Shown here: one piece after another, positions 62,020 to 64,000 of the stretch
Numbering within the stretch: position 1 is the first letter of the stretch
Layout of the letters: every line of letters starts with the position of its first letter
Source of the DNA: JBGSMF01 sp964651475
Lineage (GTDB): Bacteria > Chloroflexota > Anaerolineae > Fen-1058
Assembly: GCA_964651475.1 (NCBI GenBank)
Contig: CAZYXV010000009.1
Coordinates: forward strand, 62,001 to 126,000
Direction: 5' to 3'
Length of the DNA stretch: 64,000 bases
Position numbers and translations under genes: made by a program
The notes under the pieces: generated by a model
What the model was told of the DNA's origin: nothing
Seen by the model: only the letters and a program-made list of their open reading frames with translations
The model's database searches: none

Positions 62020-63153
62020 TTAACCAAGGTACGCATCAATGGAGTGAGCGATGACGGAGGGTGAAACCTGGCCCATGACCCTGGCAAACTTGGCCTGGCG
62101 CTGACGTTGCATGGGTGAGAAAGGTTCAGTAATGATCTTGGTCAGGATTTGAGAGGCTTTTTGCTGGGCTTCAAGATCGCTGGTGAAGGTATTGAGTGTG
62201 GATTGTATCGTGCGCAGCGCGGCCGACACCTCTTCGCCATAACCGATCTGGTAGCCGGGATACAAGTCTTTCCAATGCAGGGCGTAATCGGATAAACCGC
62301 TTTGACCGTAATAATCTAGCATGAGGGTCTGGCTGTAATTCTGGGGCGGCAGAAAGCGCACTGGCGCGTTCAGTAAAAATGCTTCATACGTGGCAGTGAG
62401 TCCCGGCGACGACAAAAGTAGTTCGGCAGACCCGAGTTGCGCTACAAAGGTTTCGTGCGATAAGTGAGCAAATTGTATGCGGCCTGCCTTCTCAGGAAAC
62501 TGTCGTTCGAGGTTTGCCATACCGCTGACATTGCCGGTAAAGAGTATGCTCTCAAAGCGAGATCTGTCTAATAGAGGCAGTAGCAGGCGGGTAAGTGTGT
62601 GAGCGTATATAAACTCTTGGCCTTCTTTCAAGGAGCTGGACTCTAGCCCTCCAAAATTTATGATCAGCCTGGAACCCTCTTGGCCTCGACTCGGCCTGGA
62701 TTCCGGCAGGTCAACAATTGGGCCAACGATTTGTGGATTCCTCATATTGGCCCGCCACTCACTTAGTTTATCCTTGACCCCGGAAAAGTTCTGAATGAAA
62801 TAGATATCTGCCCTTGCTGTCCACGGGTTGAGCCGGCTCCACATCCAGAACAAAATGTCAATGTAGAAATGGGGAATGGGTATTTGCCGGACGACAAGTT
62901 CCAGCCTGGGCTCTGAGACGTTGACGATACCGTTAGCCCTGAGAAGCTCCTGTTCGATCTGGTCTTGGTCACTGGCATCCTTCCAGGTCAACACCCTATC
63001 GAATGGGAAATGTGCCGCGAATTCTTGAGCGAGGCCTCGGCCCACGAAGACAAGCTCGTATCCCAGCCTTTTGAGCGGCTTGGCTACGGCCAGCAGCGTG
63101 GATACCGGCCCGTATCCGAATGCGGATGCCACGCATACAAGTCTTTTTGCCAT
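62020..63153 (-). CDS. GT-B glycosyltransferase-like protein (MurG/UGT-like)
   Basis: 377 residues with a GT-B pattern. The N-terminal domain begins VCVASAFGYGPVSTLLAVAKPLKRLGYELVFVG, like MurG/UGT proteins. The C-terminal donor domain has RLIINFGGLESSS and a late SSPGLTATYEAFLLNAPVRFLPPQNYSQTLM, where UGT-type enzymes bind the nucleotide sugar. The His/Gly features of the antibiotic glycosyltransferases are not obvious. The start is ATG 63153, 18 bases after the radical SAM gene on the same strand; it converges with the sulfotransferase. Probably a third sugar-transfer step of the cluster. Confidence 0.75.
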   Translation of the reverse strand: MAKRLVCVASAFGYGPVSTLLAVAKPLKRLGYELVFVGRGLAQEFAAHFPFDRVLTWKDASDQDQIEQELLRANGIVNVSEPRLELVVRQIPIPHFYIDILFWMWSRLNPWTARADIYFIQNFSGVKDKLSEWRANMRNPQIVGPIVDLPESRPSRGQEGSRLIINFGGLESSSLKEGQEFIYAHTLTRLLLPLLDRSRFESILFTGNVSGMANLERQFPEKAGRIQFAHLSHETFVAQLGSAELLLSSPGLTATYEAFLLNAPVRFLPPQNYSQTLMLDYYGQSGLSDYALHWKDLYPGYQIGYGEEVSAALRTIQSTLNTFTSDLEAQQKASQILTKIITEPFSPMQRQRQAKFARVMGQVSPSVIAHSIDAYLG

Positions 63154-63171
63154 TTGAAAATCGTCCCTTGT

Positions 63172-64000
63172 TCATTCGATCCACTGCAGTATTTCCGCCG
63201 ACCAGCTTGAGATCAAACCTTGAATGGACTCGTCTGTTTGATCCAAGCCGGTGCTCGCTGTGTCCAATGCCTTGCGAAAATCAGCTTCCATCAGAGAAAT
63301 GATTTTATCCGCCTGACGGTCGGATAGTGGCTGGCCGCGCGCGCTTCGCTCCAACAAGCTGGGTAAAAGCGAAAGAAACAATCCCCGCACCAGGGCATAA
63401 ACTGTATTGATTTGTTCTGACGAAAAATCATAGGTTGTGCGCCAGATATCTCCAAAGACCGATTGCTCGGCCTGCATGCGCCGGTAGAGGAGTGTGCCTG
63501 GCAGCACCCGCAGGCGTTGGCTAAATTTACTGACGTCGTACTGTTTCAGGCGCACGTAGAAATCAAGAGATTGCCGCAGGTCTTCCAGGGTGGAAATCGG
63601 GTCAAAAAAGATATACCCGACAACCAGGCTGATCCCAAGCTCTTGGATGATCTTGAGCGCCTCGGCCTGTTGTGAAACAGTAGCGCCTTTTTGGTAATAG
63701 TCCAGAATCTTTTGTGAGCCCGACTCGAAGCCGATGAATAAACCGCACAATCCGCTGTCTTTGAGCAGTTTCAGCAAGTCATGATTCACGTCAACCGAGC
63801 GGATATTAATCATATAACGCACCTTGAGCTTGCGATGGAGAATCTCCTCGCCGATCTGGTAGGCGCGTTCCAGACCATGGTCGCCGTATCCGAGGAAATT
63901 CTCATCCACAAATGTTATACACTGCGGCGCGTAATCTTTTGAAATATGAGCCAGTTCTTCGACCACGTTTTCCGCCGAGCGCGCTCGCCAGGGGCCGCCG
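63172..64000 (-). CDS. Radical SAM protein, C-terminal part (B12-binding radical SAM type)
   Basis: Partial: the frame is open through the right edge (codons read GGPWRARSAENVVEEL). RARSAENVVEEL and FVDENFLG are typical of the segment right after the CxxxCxxC cluster in cobalamin-binding radical SAM proteins, so the cluster motif and any N-terminal B12 domain lie outside the window. Inside are the later barrel strands (MINIRSVDVNHDLLKLL; GLFIGFESGSQKILDYY; VVGYIFFDPISTLEDL). The tail of about 100 residues is not conserved. Relatives perform methylations or rearrangements of natural products, lipids and sugars. Upstream of the GT-B gene in a minus-strand operon. Confidence 0.8.
   Translation of the reverse strand, partial: GGPWRARSAENVVEELAHISKDYAPQCITFVDENFLGYGDHGLERAYQIGEEILHRKLKVRYMINIRSVDVNHDLLKLLKDSGLCGLFIGFESGSQKILDYYQKGATVSQQAEALKIIQELGISLVVGYIFFDPISTLEDLRQSLDFYVRLKQYDVSKFSQRLRVLPGTLLYRRMQAEQSVFGDIWRTTYDFSSEQINTVYALVRGLFLSLLPSLLERSARGQPLSDRQADKIISLMEADFRKALDTASTGLDQTDESIQGLISSWSAEILQWIE

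Overview
The window looks like a chromosomal segment of a Chloroflexota (green non-sulfur) bacterium, probably close to Anaerolineae. This is inferred, not proven. The supports are: a GC-rich core; a short-type prolyl-tRNA synthetase; a mevalonate-pathway decarboxylase; a Gram-positive-type SOS box in the lexA promoter; a T-box in front of pheS; Pro/Thr-rich linkers behind lipoprotein signals; and many perfect intergenic palindromes. No outer-membrane biogenesis genes, tRNA, rRNA or CRISPR array were seen.

Layout. 1-7.5 kb: the 3' end of ftsK, then a nucleoside-type (BMP/PnrA) ABC importer made of a lipoprotein with two near-identical binding domains, a double ATPase and two permeases, closed by a terminator. 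7.6-14.4 kb: a LOG-family protein, a hairpin-rich non-coding element, proS, a methyltransferase, rpsO-pnp and signal peptidase I. 14.4-18.8 kb: an AI-2E-type permease, a GNAT protein and an AT-rich DNA methyltransferase/putative endonuclease pair. 18.8-24.8 kb: tldD-tldE, rtcA, RNase Z, a small zinc-ribbon protein and SOS-controlled lexA.

24.9-35.2 kb, all on the minus strand: cvpA-mutS2-DUF92-ftsH, then a three-gene methyltransferase/winged-helix/Mrr-nuclease cassette joined by overlapping stop and start codons to topA. 35.6-42.5 kb: an SH3-domain anchored protein, a YfcC-type carrier, a (di)phosphomevalonate decarboxylase, a penicillin-acylase-like protein that seems to lack its catalytic serine, and a Tat/lipobox MsrP-like enzyme with a GNAT gene. 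42.5-44.5 kb: infC (apparent ATT start)-rpmI-rplT-rRNA methyltransferase. 44.5-53.7 kb: a phenylalanine T-box, pheS, two large membrane glycosyltransferase-like genes that split pheS from pheT, pheT and a VTT-domain protein.

53.8-64 kb (runs off the window): a secondary-metabolite or surface-glycan cluster. It holds a NodU-type carbamoyltransferase, three glycosyltransferase modules (one fused to a PIG-L deacetylase), two radical SAM enzymes, an alpha/beta hydrolase, a SAM methyltransferase and a sulfotransferase. Together they could build and decorate an amino-sugar product carrying carbamoyl, methyl and sulfate groups. No cluster of this exact make-up is known to me, and it is the best candidate for an undescribed system here. 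Two copies of a GC-rich dispersed repeat occur in the window, after topA and just before this cluster.
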